IMG/VR virus record: IMGVR_UViG_3300022602_002290
Coordinates: 1-61,151 of that record
Reading direction: 5' to 3' (one strand)
DNA: 61,151 bases
Origin: a virus
Shown here: positions 1-6,241 of the stretch, one piece after another
Layout: each line of letters begins with the position of its first letter
Position numbering within the stretch: position 1 is the stretch's first letter
Notes under the pieces: generated by a model
The model's database searches: none
What the model was told of the DNA's origin: nothing
The model's input: the letters and a program-made list of their open reading frames with translations, nothing else
Program-made: the position numbers and the translations under genes

Positions 1-146
1 TGCTTTCGTCATTACTGCCTGCCTTATCCGCCGTTGCTCGAGGCCTTCATGCCCTGGATACCAGGTACCCGTCGGTACGCTTCCATCTCTCCAGGCGCCT
101 AGCGGTGTAGGTAACCTTTAATGCTTTTCTAACTGTCTATGTCTTT

Positions 147-175
147 ATTATAGCACCGGTTTAACCATTTGTCAA
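147..175 (-). promoter_or_regulatory. sigma70-type promoter (leftward)
   Basis: On the minus strand a consensus -35 TTGACA (170-175) is separated by exactly 17 bases from a consensus -10 TATAAT (147-152). It reads toward the left edge. The spacer holds the box GGTTAAACC, which recurs in the next promoter and, with one change, in those at 1255 and 1867. No convincing gene is visible between it and base 1, so its target probably lies off the window. Confidence 0.8.
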
Positions 176-203
176 CCCCGGGCTATAATACCCTTTCTTT
201 CTA

Positions 204-275
204 CTAGGACTTTGGTGCTGTAGGACAGCTCTTAAATCCGTTCCAGTGCCACTTGCGACAATGTGTACATTCCAT
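204..275 (-). CDS. 23-residue CxxC mini-protein
   Basis: Short minus-strand ORF. An AAAGGAG Shine-Dalgarno sequence (281-287) lies five bases before the ATG at 275, and a perfect sigma70 promoter (302-330) lies just upstream. The peptide begins MECTHCRKWHW and has a third cysteine in its second half, which suggests a minimal zinc-binding knuckle; no function is recognised. The ORF ends in TAG at 204. The strong promoter and ribosome site make translation likely despite the length. Small phage peptides expressed this way often bind host proteins, but that is inference here. Confidence 0.5.
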   Translation of the reverse strand: MECTHCRKWHWNGFKSCPTAPKS

Positions 276-301
276 ATGTGCTCCTTTGTTGCTAAGTCTT
301 T

Positions 302-330
302 ATTATACGATCGGTTTAACCATTTGTCAA
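302..330 (-). promoter_or_regulatory. sigma70-type promoter for the CxxC mini-protein
   Basis: Minus-strand TTGACA (325-330), 17-base spacer, TATAAT (302-307). The first part of the spacer is identical to that of the promoter at 147-175, including the GGTTAAACC box. The expected start point is near 295, about 20 bases before the ATG at 275. Confidence 0.8.
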
Positions 331-331
331 C

Positions 332-550
332 CTATCCTCTAAATAACCCTACGAGACATACGGATATAGCTACAACGTTAACAATCATCTGTGGCTTATT
401 TGCCACACGATAGCTCCAAGCTAGATAGCAGATCCCGCCCAATAGACCAAAGAGCGGATCCAGCTGGAACTCCCGGAAGAAGTTCATGAGCACGTACATG
501 GCTAGGATGCATGCTGTACCTACCCATTGTAACAGATCATTAAACTTCAT
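332..550 (-). CDS. small three-helix membrane protein, CBU_0592-like
   Basis: 72 residues with three hydrophobic segments (about 8-24, 32-46 and 55-70) separated by short polar turns. The spacing and the motif LLGGICYLAWSYR resemble the CBU_0592-like family of small bacterial membrane proteins, whose function is unknown. Its ATG (548-550) overlaps the end of the upstream Gp88-family gene by 11 bases, so the two are probably co-transcribed and translationally coupled. It would sit in the host inner membrane. A role in host takeover or superinfection exclusion is possible but unsupported. Confidence 0.7.
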   Translation of the reverse strand: MKFNDLLQWVGTACILAMYVLMNFFREFQLDPLFGLLGGICYLAWSYRVANKPQMIVNVVAISVCLVGLFRG

Positions 551-1229
551 TCTTAATCCTTATCACGAATCCGCTGTAGTCCTTCTTGGCACGTCCCTTT
601 GCCTTGAGTCCGATCATTCCCACCTTGGGATCTAAGAATCTCAAGTCATCGTTATCAGCTGAATACATTCCCTCCGGGATCTGATCGTATACTGCGGCCA
701 CGTTCATGCCCTCTTTCAACGCTGTAACCACGTCGGATGCATTTGATTCTGCTCGGCTGAATGTCAGGTGATAGTTATTAATGCCACGTGCCTTGATCTT
801 GCGACCTAATACTTTAGTATAATCATAGAACTGAACGTTAGGGAACTGCTCGATGATCCCGTACTTCTCCCAGGCTAGATCTGATGTACCGTTGAGTCGA
901 AACGCTGGCACTTTGCCGTTCTTCTCAGCCTGCTTGATGGCCTTGCGGATATCAACTGCGAGATCACTCATGAATGCATCGCGATTCTCGAAGAAGTACT
1001 TGGTCTTGCGTATACGAGCCTTTTGAATAGCATTCGTAGACTCACCCCGCTTAAACATGCCGCCACGACCCGCTGTATTGAGACAAGCCGCTGTACACCC
1101 TGCGGTTCTCTTTGCGCATACCTCGTAACCGCTAAGATCAGCTGGGGCGAGATGGAGAATGTATGTAACGTAGCCCCTGCCCTCGCCTTTGAGTGTTTTG
1201 GGATTAGCTGTAGAAAGTAGTTTAAACAT
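540..1229 (-). CDS. Gp88-family phage protein
   Basis: 229 residues. The N-terminal half matches the Gp88 domain family found in many phages and mobile elements: an opening like TANPKTLKGEGRGYVTYILHLAP, shown here only as its pieces NPKTLKGE and YILHLAPADLSG, then the cysteine-containing signature CAKRTAGCTAACLNTAGRG near residues 38-56. The family has no proven biochemical activity; the clustered cysteines suggest metal binding or a redox role. A sigma70 promoter with an internal palindrome lies 26-54 bases upstream, and AAGGAGCACTC precedes the ATG. It is the first gene of a two-gene unit with the membrane protein. Confidence 0.8.
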   Translation of the reverse strand: MFKLLSTANPKTLKGEGRGYVTYILHLAPADLSGYEVCAKRTAGCTAACLNTAGRGGMFKRGESTNAIQKARIRKTKYFFENRDAFMSDLAVDIRKAIKQAEKNGKVPAFRLNGTSDLAWEKYGIIEQFPNVQFYDYTKVLGRKIKARGINNYHLTFSRAESNASDVVTALKEGMNVAAVYDQIPEGMYSADNDDLRFLDPKVGMIGLKAKGRAKKDYSGFVIRIKNEV

Positions 1230-1254
1230 GAGTGCTCCTTAAGTGTATGTGACT

Positions 1255-1283
1255 ATTGTAACATGGTTTTACCATGTTGTCAA
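1255..1283 (-). promoter_or_regulatory. sigma70-type promoter with palindromic spacer
   Basis: Minus-strand TTGACA (1278-1283), 17-base spacer, TACAAT (1255-1260). The spacer (1261-1277) is a perfect inverted repeat, ACATGGT-TTT-ACCATGT, placed between the two hexamers where a repressor or activator would compete with RNA polymerase. It drives the Gp88-family gene. Confidence 0.8.
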
Positions 1284-1286
1284 CCC

Positions 1287-1520
1287 CTAATCGTAATCTT
1301 TCTTCCCGCCGAACTTCTCATTCCAGTGATAGCCTGCGGTATAGGCCACGATCTCTTCAGCAGTCATATCAGCAAGACCCACGCGAGTGGTGGTATGTGT
1401 GTCACCGCTGTAATAGTGCGGATCAAATGATCTGTTGTACCAACTATCGGCACTGCCGCGATCAAAGGGGCCGCCATGTCTTTGATCATATCTTGTTCTA
1501 GGATCTTCAATCAGAATCAT
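1287..1520 (-). CDS. conserved small phage protein (HGGPFDRGSAD motif)
   Basis: 77 residues from the ATG at 1520, chosen because GAGGAG lies six bases upstream; longer in-frame readings run into the preceding gene. The motif RHGGPFDRGSADSWY followed by PHYY and a C-terminal AYTAGYHWNE is typical of a small protein found repeatedly in tailed phages and their prophages. No function is established. It follows the GIY-YIG-like gene with one base between stop and start, so the two form an operon. Confidence 0.7.
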   Translation of the reverse strand: MILIEDPRTRYDQRHGGPFDRGSADSWYNRSFDPHYYSGDTHTTTRVGLADMTAEEIVAYTAGYHWNEKFGGKKDYD

Positions 1521-1521
1521 A

Positions 1522-1860
1522 TCAATCTCCTCGTGTATCTGTGTTGAGAGCCGGCTTAACTTCCCGGCGGATGCGTACTTCTTCCTTGTGAGCCTCAGCC
1601 TTGCCACGTACGATAGCATGGATGCGTATCACGATCTCTTCTTTGCTGGATAGTGTGCGAAGCTGTTCACAGAGCAACCAGTTCTTGGTCTCTGTCTTAG
1701 CACGATAGAAATGCTTGGCGGCACGTGCCTTCACGCTCTTAAGAACTGTTGATTCGGTCTTAGCTGTGACGCCAATGTAGTTGAGACCATTAACTTCTAG
1801 TTCGTAGATGATGTGATTGCGATCTACTCGTTTTTTACGGGAGGCTTTTTCTAAGTTCAT
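1522..1860 (-). CDS. GIY-YIG-like nuclease-fold protein
   Basis: 112 residues. The segment IIYELEVNGLNYIGVTAK (about 17-34) has the strand spacing of the GIY-YIG fold (Y...YIG.T). The C-terminal part around EEVRIRREVKPALN recalls the E...P.LN end of that fold. The usual catalytic arginine helix is only loosely recognisable, so activity is uncertain. GIY-YIG proteins cut or bind DNA; in a phage this could serve host DNA degradation or be a stand-alone homing-type relic. The start follows a sigma70 promoter very closely. Confidence 0.65.
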   Translation of the reverse strand: MNLEKASRKKRVDRNHIIYELEVNGLNYIGVTAKTESTVLKSVKARAAKHFYRAKTETKNWLLCEQLRTLSSKEEIVIRIHAIVRGKAEAHKEEVRIRREVKPALNTDTRGD

Positions 1861-1866
1861 GTGTGT

Positions 1867-1895
1867 AGTATAGCATAGGTTTTACCAGTTGTCAA
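1867..1895 (-). promoter_or_regulatory. sigma70-type promoter for the GIY-YIG operon
   Basis: Minus-strand TTGACA (1890-1895), 17-base spacer, TATACT (1867-1872). The spacer contains GGTAAAACC, the same box as in the promoter at 1255. The -10 lies only six bases before the ATG at 1860, so the transcript would have almost no leader. Confidence 0.75.
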
Positions 1896-1908
1896 CCCCT
1901 ATCATGAA

Positions 1909-1930
1909 GGTGTTGCGAAAATACAACACC
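1909..1930 (-). terminator. hairpin, possible transcription terminator
   Basis: A perfect 7-bp stem, GGTGTTG (1924-1930 on the minus strand) with CAACACC (1909-1915), around an 8-base loop, just after the stop of the 61-residue gene. The tail is TTCATGAT rather than a uridine run, so termination would be weak or factor-assisted. Confidence 0.4.
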
Positions 1931-1937
1931 CCTCGCT

Positions 1938-2123
1938 TTAAGCGTCTACTGTTATTACTTCAATTTCTGTTACAACGTCGTCTAAGCCGTCTGCATGTGC
2001 GTCTGCTATTAATACGTGCATAGCATCCTCCGCCTTTTCGCGTGTGCTGTGTGCGCTTACGTTATACATAGCGTCCTCGTCGTCACCCCACCCCTGTACT
2101 TGCACAATGTATACTTTTTGCAT
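1938..2123 (-). CDS. small acidic protein, unknown
   Basis: 61 residues. The ATG at 2123 was chosen because AGAGGAG lies six bases upstream; a longer in-frame extension runs across the promoter. The sequence opens MQKVYIVQVQGWGDDEDAM and is rich in Asp and Glu, with a predicted beta-strand, then a helix around AHSTREKAEDAMHVL, then a strand, as in small ferredoxin-like phage proteins. No family is recognised. It has its own sigma70 promoter and a hairpin after its stop, so it is probably a single-gene early transcript. Confidence 0.65.
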   Translation of the reverse strand: MQKVYIVQVQGWGDDEDAMYNVSAHSTREKAEDAMHVLIADAHADGLDDVVTEIEVITVDA

Positions 2124-2150
2124 TTTCGCTCCTCTAGTGTTTAAGTGTGT

Positions 2151-2179
2151 AGTATAACACAAAACAAAAACCCTGTCAA
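2151..2179 (-). promoter_or_regulatory. sigma70-type promoter
   Basis: Minus-strand TTGACA (2174-2179), 17-base spacer, TATACT (2151-2156), followed 28 bases later by the ATG at 2123. The spacer is T-rich and lacks the GGTWAAACC box found in the four promoters further left. Confidence 0.75.
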
Positions 2180-2194
2180 GTGTAGGGTCTTTGT

Positions 2195-2280
2195 GTGGCT
2201 TTTCTGCCACAGGCCCCGGCACTCCCTAAGTTAGTGATCGCTAACCCACGGCATCTCGTGTGCGCACTCTCGCTGTGGCC
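2195..2280 (-). other. non-coding stretch with two hairpins
   Basis: Between the terminator and the promoter of the 61-residue gene there is no supported gene. Two inverted repeats stand out: GTGGC/GCCAC (2195-2199 with 2206-2210) and GTTAG/CTAAC (2230-2234 with 2241-2245). A plus-strand ORF across this region has no ribosome site and a composition unlike its neighbours. Confidence 0.4.
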
Positions 2281-2304
2281 AAAAGAAAAGGCCCCGAAGA
2301 GCCT
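2281..2304 (-). terminator. rho-independent terminator with UUCG loop
   Basis: On the minus strand AGGCTC (2299-2304) pairs with GGGCCT (2289-2294) around a TTCG tetraloop closed by C-G, followed by TTTCTTTT. This is a textbook intrinsic terminator and marks the 3' end of the transcript that carries the tRNA and probably the glycosyltransferase gene upstream. Confidence 0.85.
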
Positions 2305-2572
2305 GTTCTCAGTAACGGCCTCTGCTGAGGTCCAGAGCCGTTCCCTCCGTGGTTTCTGCGCATTGGATTGCGGTCTCAGTTCATCTGATCATGAATCCAC
2401 GTTAGCCTAATCGTACCGTGCTGTGAGAGTATGAAATCTCACCAGCTCCTACCGCGTATCGCTACGTGGGCATCAACGCTGTGTCTATGACATGCACTTA
2501 GGGCCGCCGCCGGCTTATAGTATCAGCTACAGTCCCGCGACAACGGCCTTCGCTTTCGGCTCAAGGTTTAAT
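2305..2572 (-). ncRNA. candidate structured non-coding RNA
   Basis: The 268 bases between the tRNA 3' end and the intrinsic terminator contain no supported ORF but several strong inverted repeats. One has an 11-13 base irregular stem at 2314-2342 (AACGG/CCGTT plus TCTG/CAGA). Another has a perfect GTGAGA/TCTCAC stem at 2423-2442, extended outward by GCT/AGC. Conserved RNase P or tmRNA sequence signatures are not visible. GOLLD and ROOL RNAs also sit beside phage tRNA genes but are much longer. It could be a small RNA or merely a structured 3' tail of the tRNA precursor. Confidence 0.45.
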
Positions 2573-2649
2573 TGGTGGGCCCACCTGGATTCGAACCAGG
2601 GACCAAAGGATTATGAGTCCTCTGCTCTAACCAACTGAGCTATAGGCCC
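2573..2649 (-). tRNA. tRNA with CAT anticodon, probably tRNA-Ile2 (lysidine type)
   Basis: A complete 77-base cloverleaf on the minus strand, including an encoded CCA end. It has a 7-bp acceptor stem, a GCTC/GAGC D stem, the anticodon loop CTCATAA, and a T arm CCTGG-TTCGAAT-CCAGG. The anticodon is CAT. The pairs C4-G69 and C5-G68, and the GACTCATAATC context of the anticodon arm, are those of tRNA-Ile2, whose C34 is changed to lysidine by host TilS so that it reads AUA. Elongator tRNA-Met is the alternative. An AUA-reading tRNA fits the ATA-rich genes to the right. Confidence 0.9.
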
Positions 2650-2670
2650 TTAACCCTTATTATACAGCCA

Positions 2671-3651
2671 TTACTGACGTAATCCTAGTCCTGCCAGCAA
2701 TGATTGTGCTGAATTCAGCTTTTTACCTTGTGCTGTAGCGCCTAAGAATGAAGTTGGTCCCTTGTTGACTGCAGAGCCATAGGGCGTGTAGGTCTGCCCA
2801 TTAGATTGATTATTAGCTGGAGTAGGCTGAGCTCGCTGTGCAGGTGCTGGTTGTGCAACGGGGTTTTGTCCTTCTGTGATCGATCTGATCTCAGTGCCTG
2901 GTGGATCTTCTACATCAACGAATGTCCATGGCCCTAGGAGCACAGGATTACCATCTACACGGCGATTCCACTTGCGTATATAGTAAAGATCAGGACCAGA
3001 CCATAGCTTGAGCTGATCGATCAAGTTGGCGAAACAGCTATCGATCAGGATGGCAGTCTCGGCTCCTTCAATGATCTTTAACCAATCAAACACACTATAT
3101 CCCTCTAGTTCACGTAGTTCAATGCACTGAACTTCAGGATCGATTATGCTGAGATCGATCGGATAGCTAACATCCGAAGCCGTGCCCTGATAGACCATAT
3201 AGCGATCTTGTTTGACTTCCTGCTGGTATAGGGCAGTCTCTGCAACGGGGTTTCTAGCGATACACTTATCTAACTCCCACTTTAGGCCGAATGGTAAGTC
3301 CACAGCCGCATACTTGTACTGATCGAACTTGAACTGTGCAAAGTGGCTACGATTAGTCTTTTCTGGATGTGAGCTCAAATACTGATACAAGTATACCGTA
3401 TCTTCCTCACTTATGCCCAAAGCCCGCAACTGCTTAACGGGGTTTTCATAAAAGAACTCACCACGATCATCTACGGGCACAGCGATCCAACCGACCCAGG
3501 GGGCGACTTCCATCATCTGATTGACGAACTGTTCACATACTGGCCAATAGATCTCGTAACCTTGATCCTTATAGTGTCGTGCGATCGGTAGTGCTATGAT
3601 AAGATCACCGATACCTCTGCTTTGTATAAAGCCTTTTTTCATATTCTGCAT
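2671..3651 (-). CDS. heptosyltransferase-like (GT9-type) glycosyltransferase
   Basis: 326 residues from the ATG at 3651, chosen because GGAGG lies seven bases upstream and the ATG overlaps the lipoprotein stop as TAATG; a TTG at 3678 is the alternative. The N-terminus (SRGIGDLIIALPIARHY) is the GT-B opening of ADP-heptose:LPS heptosyltransferases, with the GIGD loop at 13-16. A second Rossmann-like half with IDSCFANLIDQ follows. The last 80 residues are rich in Pro, Gln and Asn and look disordered. It may transfer a sugar to phage DNA, protein or host LPS; the substrate is unknown. The downstream tRNA is probably on the same transcript. Confidence 0.65.
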   Translation of the reverse strand: MQNMKKGFIQSRGIGDLIIALPIARHYKDQGYEIYWPVCEQFVNQMMEVAPWVGWIAVPVDDRGEFFYENPVKQLRALGISEEDTVYLYQYLSSHPEKTNRSHFAQFKFDQYKYAAVDLPFGLKWELDKCIARNPVAETALYQQEVKQDRYMVYQGTASDVSYPIDLSIIDPEVQCIELRELEGYSVFDWLKIIEGAETAILIDSCFANLIDQLKLWSGPDLYYIRKWNRRVDGNPVLLGPWTFVDVEDPPGTEIRSITEGQNPVAQPAPAQRAQPTPANNQSNGQTYTPYGSAVNKGPTSFLGATAQGKKLNSAQSLLAGLGLRQ

Positions 3652-3836
3652 TAACATTCCTCCGGGTGCATTTGACAATACTTACCACCCCAACCATCGG
3701 GAGCTCGTATATATTGACGCTGGACACCTTCCTGCAGAGGCCTATACACAACGGGGTTTTGTGATCTATACTGTGGCGCAGAACCACAAGCTGTTAGTGA
3801 TACTATAAGAACCAGTAGAGATAATGTTTTAAGCAT
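3651..3836 (-). CDS. small lipoprotein
   Basis: 61 residues. The N-terminus MLKTLSLLVLIVSLTAC is a typical signal peptide ending in a lipobox (LTAC), so the mature protein should start at Cys17 and be lipid-anchored. The remainder is polar. In phages such lipoproteins act as outer-membrane spanin subunits or exclusion factors, but neither can be shown here; no partner gene is adjacent. The ATG at 3836 lies only seven bases after a consensus -10, with no Shine-Dalgarno, which predicts a leaderless mRNA. Confidence 0.7.
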   Translation of the reverse strand: MLKTLSLLVLIVSLTACGSAPQYRSQNPVVYRPLQEGVQRQYIRAPDGWGGKYCQMHPEEC

Positions 3837-3843
3837 AGTATAT

Positions 3844-3872
3844 ATTATACTGGAATTACCGTGGAGAGTCAA
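3844..3872 (-). promoter_or_regulatory. sigma70-type promoter, leaderless arrangement
   Basis: Minus-strand TTGACT (3867-3872), 17-base spacer, TATAAT (3844-3849). Seven bases separate the -10 from the ATG at 3836, so transcription should begin at or next to the start codon. Confidence 0.75.
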
Positions 3873-4034
3873 TCAAAATTGGTAAAAAACGGTCTGAAAG
3901 TGAGCCAGAATCAGGGCAAAAATGGAGCAAAACTGTGGTAAAACTGTGAAAATATAGGCTAAAAAAATTTTGTGGGGTGGTGGGGGTGACAGGCTATGCG
4001 AGATTACTTTCCAAACTAATCAAAGGATTTCCCA

Positions 4035-4253
4035 CTATGCTTCACCTTTTCTTTGATATTTCTCAACCACATTCTCTATCACACGATCAAATATCCACTC
4101 ATTCTTATTATCGTTTAATATGCATTGTGCCAGTATAGCTCTAAGCAGTCCCAGCTCATACTGTGTGGCTAGGTCTGCATCACTGTAAGGATTAACCTGA
4201 TCTATGCCTCGGGCTATACGCTCGCTTGTTCGGACTATTAGACTATTGCTCAT
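4035..4253 (-). CDS. small protein, unknown
   Basis: 72 residues, mostly helical by composition, with a motif like AILAQCILNDNKNEWIFDRV in the C-terminal half (about 39-58). AAGGAG lies five bases before the ATG at 4253. It is transcribed divergently from the zinc-ribbon gene, and a CGTAAATA late-type box (4289-4296) sits about 35 bases upstream. No family is recognised. The 180 bases between it and the lipoprotein promoter hold only A-rich sequence with a repeated AAAACTGTG. Confidence 0.6.
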   Translation of the reverse strand: MSNSLIVRTSERIARGIDQVNPYSDADLATQYELGLLRAILAQCILNDNKNEWIFDRVIENVVEKYQRKGEA

Positions 4254-4288
4254 ACCTGCTCCTTAGTGTATACTTGTTGTATATAGAT

Positions 4289-4296
4289 TATTTACG
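4289..4296 (-). promoter_or_regulatory. late-type promoter box CGTAAATA
   Basis: Minus-strand CGTAAATA, close to the T4 late consensus TATAAATA, facing the 72-residue gene. The predicted mRNA would have a leader of about 30 bases that includes the AAGGAG ribosome site. Its mirror copy lies at 4351. Confidence 0.45.
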
Positions 4297-4350
4297 GTGA
4301 GTAGCTCAAAGAGAATACTTCAAATTAAGTAGAAAGGGCACTTATACACT

Positions 4351-4358
4351 CGTAAATA
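4351..4358 (+). promoter_or_regulatory. late-type promoter box CGTAAATA
   Basis: Five bases (ACGGT) separate this box from the ATG at 4364. In T4 the late box spans -13 to -6, so the start codon itself would be +1. Confidence 0.5.
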
Positions 4359-4363
4359 ACGGT

Positions 4364-4900
4364 ATGAGTATAAAGATTAACGGAAAGATTGTTCGCAGTG
4401 ATGGTTCACGTCCTCGTCGTCCAGCGCGAGCTGACCAGTCATTTGATCACTTGCAACTAGAAGGACAGGGCTACAATAAACATAAGTGGCTAAACGGTCA
4501 GAACCCTAAAGATCCCAATAACTGGGCACGTAGAGGGCATATACCTTTAAAGTCGTATAAAGACTTTGAACCTGGGGAAAGTCGTTATCGTAAGCCGGTA
4601 GCACCACGCTGTCCTGTATGTGACTCTGAATGCACTAACTGGACATTTGCACACTCGGGCACATGGTGGTGTCATTCATGCTCAGCTAAGATCAAAGGTG
4701 TTTATTCACCAGAAGCCATGTTACCACTGGATGCAGGCGACTATTTAGAGCCCAGCTTATCGGATAGACACGGAGCACTATTATGTAAGCGTTGTGCAGT
4801 GGAAATGCTACCCAGATCAGACAATCAAGGCTACGACTGCCCTACGTGTGCTACTACACACAAGAATCCTGCACCCGTGCGTCCAGGACCCATTATTTGA
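4364..4900 (+). CDS. double zinc-ribbon protein, unknown
   Basis: 178 residues. Two pairs of cysteine knuckles are visible: CPVCDSEC with CHSC (about 83-106), and CKRC with CPTC (about 141-157), as in zinc ribbons that bind nucleic acid. The N-terminal 75 residues are basic and probably flexible. No Shine-Dalgarno is present; the ATG directly follows a late-type box. It overlaps no gene but is followed after seven bases by the first oxygenase, so the two are probably co-transcribed. The function is unknown; a transcription or replication accessory role would fit the ribbons. Confidence 0.6.
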   Translation: MSIKINGKIVRSDGSRPRRPARADQSFDHLQLEGQGYNKHKWLNGQNPKDPNNWARRGHIPLKSYKDFEPGESRYRKPVAPRCPVCDSECTNWTFAHSGTWWCHSCSAKIKGVYSPEAMLPLDAGDYLEPSLSDRHGALLCKRCAVEMLPRSDNQGYDCPTCATTHKNPAPVRPGPII

Positions 4901-4907
4901 GGAACTT

Positions 4908-5555
4908 ATGAGTTTTTTACCCAACACACCCGCCAGAGGATTAAAGTTGCGTCCACAAGGACAACGCTATTACTTCTCCACTACACGTCATTTCTTCCGT
5001 GAAGAAGACATTCCACGCTTACGTGCTTTAGTACCCGAACTTGTGGATGCTACAGTAGCTGAACCTGATGAGTCAGGAACTGTGGCACAACAAATAGCTA
5101 ATGCAGATATTAGGGCTTCTAGAGTAGGCTTTATTGAACCTAGCTCTGATGCAGATTGGCTATATCGTCTTATATCTAGCGGTATTGCGCATCACAATCA
5201 AACCTACTATGACTATGCTATAGAGGGCATTGAAACTGTTCAATTCTCTGAATATCCTGCGGGGGCGGGCTACTACAAGCCACACATGGATTGGGGAGCT
5301 GGCACTATATTTGGACGTAACGATGTTTGCCGTAAGCTGAGTTTTACTATACAACTATCTAAGCCTGACTCTTATGAGGGCGGAGATCTAGTCCTACATG
5401 GTGGACGTGAATTATCGGAAGAACAACGAGTACAGATGCGAGAATTTGGATGCCTTACTGTATTCCCTAGCTGGTTGTTGCATGAAGTAACGCCTGTAAC
5501 GCACGGTACACGACGCTCCCTAGTAGGATGGGTAATAGGACCCGACTTCTTATGA
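4908..5555 (+). CDS. 2OG-Fe(II) oxygenase, PKHD/prolyl-hydroxylase type
   Basis: 215 residues from the ATG at 4908, preceded by GAGGAAC. The double-stranded beta-helix signature is complete: HMD (H126, D128), a distal H192 and an arginine ten residues later (TRRS, 202-203) for 2-oxoglutarate. The ending SLVGWVIGPDF is typical of phage PKHD-type hydroxylases. It should use Fe(II), O2 and 2-oxoglutarate to hydroxylate a protein or small molecule; the substrate is unknown. A related oxygenase follows, suggesting a duplicated pair acting on related targets. Confidence 0.8.
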   Translation: MSFLPNTPARGLKLRPQGQRYYFSTTRHFFREEDIPRLRALVPELVDATVAEPDESGTVAQQIANADIRASRVGFIEPSSDADWLYRLISSGIAHHNQTYYDYAIEGIETVQFSEYPAGAGYYKPHMDWGAGTIFGRNDVCRKLSFTIQLSKPDSYEGGDLVLHGGRELSEEQRVQMREFGCLTVFPSWLLHEVTPVTHGTRRSLVGWVIGPDFL

Positions 5556-5568
5556 TCTACGAGTTGGG

Positions 5569-5658
5569 ATGAATACTCGTAACCTGTGCGGCATGTGTGA
5601 TAGTCGTACCGCCCATACACTGGTTGGGCTATTGGCTACAAGATCGATTAGGAATTAA
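5569..5658 (+). CDS. 29-residue CxxC peptide between the oxygenases
   Basis: A short ORF opening MNTRNLCGMCDSR with a CGMC knuckle. Its TAA shares its last base with the ATG of the next oxygenase (TAATG), the layout of a coupled upstream ORF. The ribosome site is weak (GAGTTGGG directly before the ATG), so translation is uncertain. An ACGAGT/ACTCGT inverted repeat overlaps its start. Confidence 0.35.
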   Translation: MNTRNLCGMCDSRTAHTLVGLLATRSIRN

Positions 5659-6227
5659 TGATGAGTAAAAGATATCAATACTCGACAACACCTGGCGTGT
5701 TTACCGCTGAAGAAATAGCCCGTATCAAAGCTTCTGTAACTGCGCTGGAACCTGGCAACGCAGACTTTAGTGGAGTCAAGCGTTCTAGCAGTATCTGTAT
5801 GCTTACCGCTGAGGATGAAGCAAATATATGGATATTCGATCGACTAAATGACGTACTTAAACAGCATAATGTTAATTTCTACGGCTATGATATAGAATAT
5901 ATACAGCCTCTACAATATAGTGTCTACTCTGCTGACACGGGCGGAGAGTATGCTTGGCATCAAGATTGGGGAGCCGCTGTTTACAATAATCGCCCGGAGT
6001 TTGCTCGCAAATTATCCTTTACTGTGCAGTTGACGGATCCTAGTGAATATGAGGGTGGCAGGCTTGAGATTAACTATGGGCAGGATTATGCGGCAGAAGC
6101 TGAAGAATACCTAGAAGTTGGTACGCTGATAAGTTTTCCCTCTTTTATGTTACATAGAATAACGCCTGTGACGACGGGTACTAGAATATCGTTGGTCGGA
6201 TGGTGTATGGGCCCTGACTATAAATGA
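5658..6227 (+). CDS. 2OG-Fe(II) oxygenase, PKHD/prolyl-hydroxylase type
   Basis: 189 residues; a second ATG one codon later is equally possible (AGGA lies four or seven bases upstream). Iron ligands are H101, D103 (HQDWG) and H166, with R176 for 2-oxoglutarate. The C-terminal block LHRITPVTTGTRISLVGW parallels that of the preceding oxygenase, so the two are paralogs. Its substrate is unknown. Hydroxylation of a virion or host protein, or of the product of the neighbouring sugar genes, is possible. Confidence 0.8.
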   Translation: MMSKRYQYSTTPGVFTAEEIARIKASVTALEPGNADFSGVKRSSSICMLTAEDEANIWIFDRLNDVLKQHNVNFYGYDIEYIQPLQYSVYSADTGGEYAWHQDWGAAVYNNRPEFARKLSFTVQLTDPSEYEGGRLEINYGQDYAAEAEEYLEVGTLISFPSFMLHRITPVTTGTRISLVGWCMGPDYK

Positions 6228-6241
6228 TTAGATGAAAAATA

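Noticed and set aside
1-12. Possible start of a leftward gene (ATGACGAAAGCA on the minus strand)
   Set aside because: Only four codons are visible and the ribosome site is weak; a coding claim cannot be supported from this window.
56-95. A 20-codon minus-strand ORF downstream of the promoter at 147
   Set aside because: The GGAG lies only two bases from its ATG and the region contains small inverted repeats (CCTGG/CCAGG); translation is doubtful.
2195-2410. Plus-strand 71-codon ORF
   Set aside because: It has no ribosome site, runs through the terminator and hairpin region, and its protein has no recognisable pattern; the minus-strand RNA explanation is better.
2305-2572. RNase P RNA, tmRNA or a group I intron
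   Set aside because: The characteristic conserved sequences of these RNAs are absent, and the length does not fit.
3873-4034. Gene or promoter in the A-rich gap before the lipoprotein promoter
   Set aside because: Only A-rich sequence with a repeated AAAACTGTG and a G-rich patch is present; no ORF or strong promoter.
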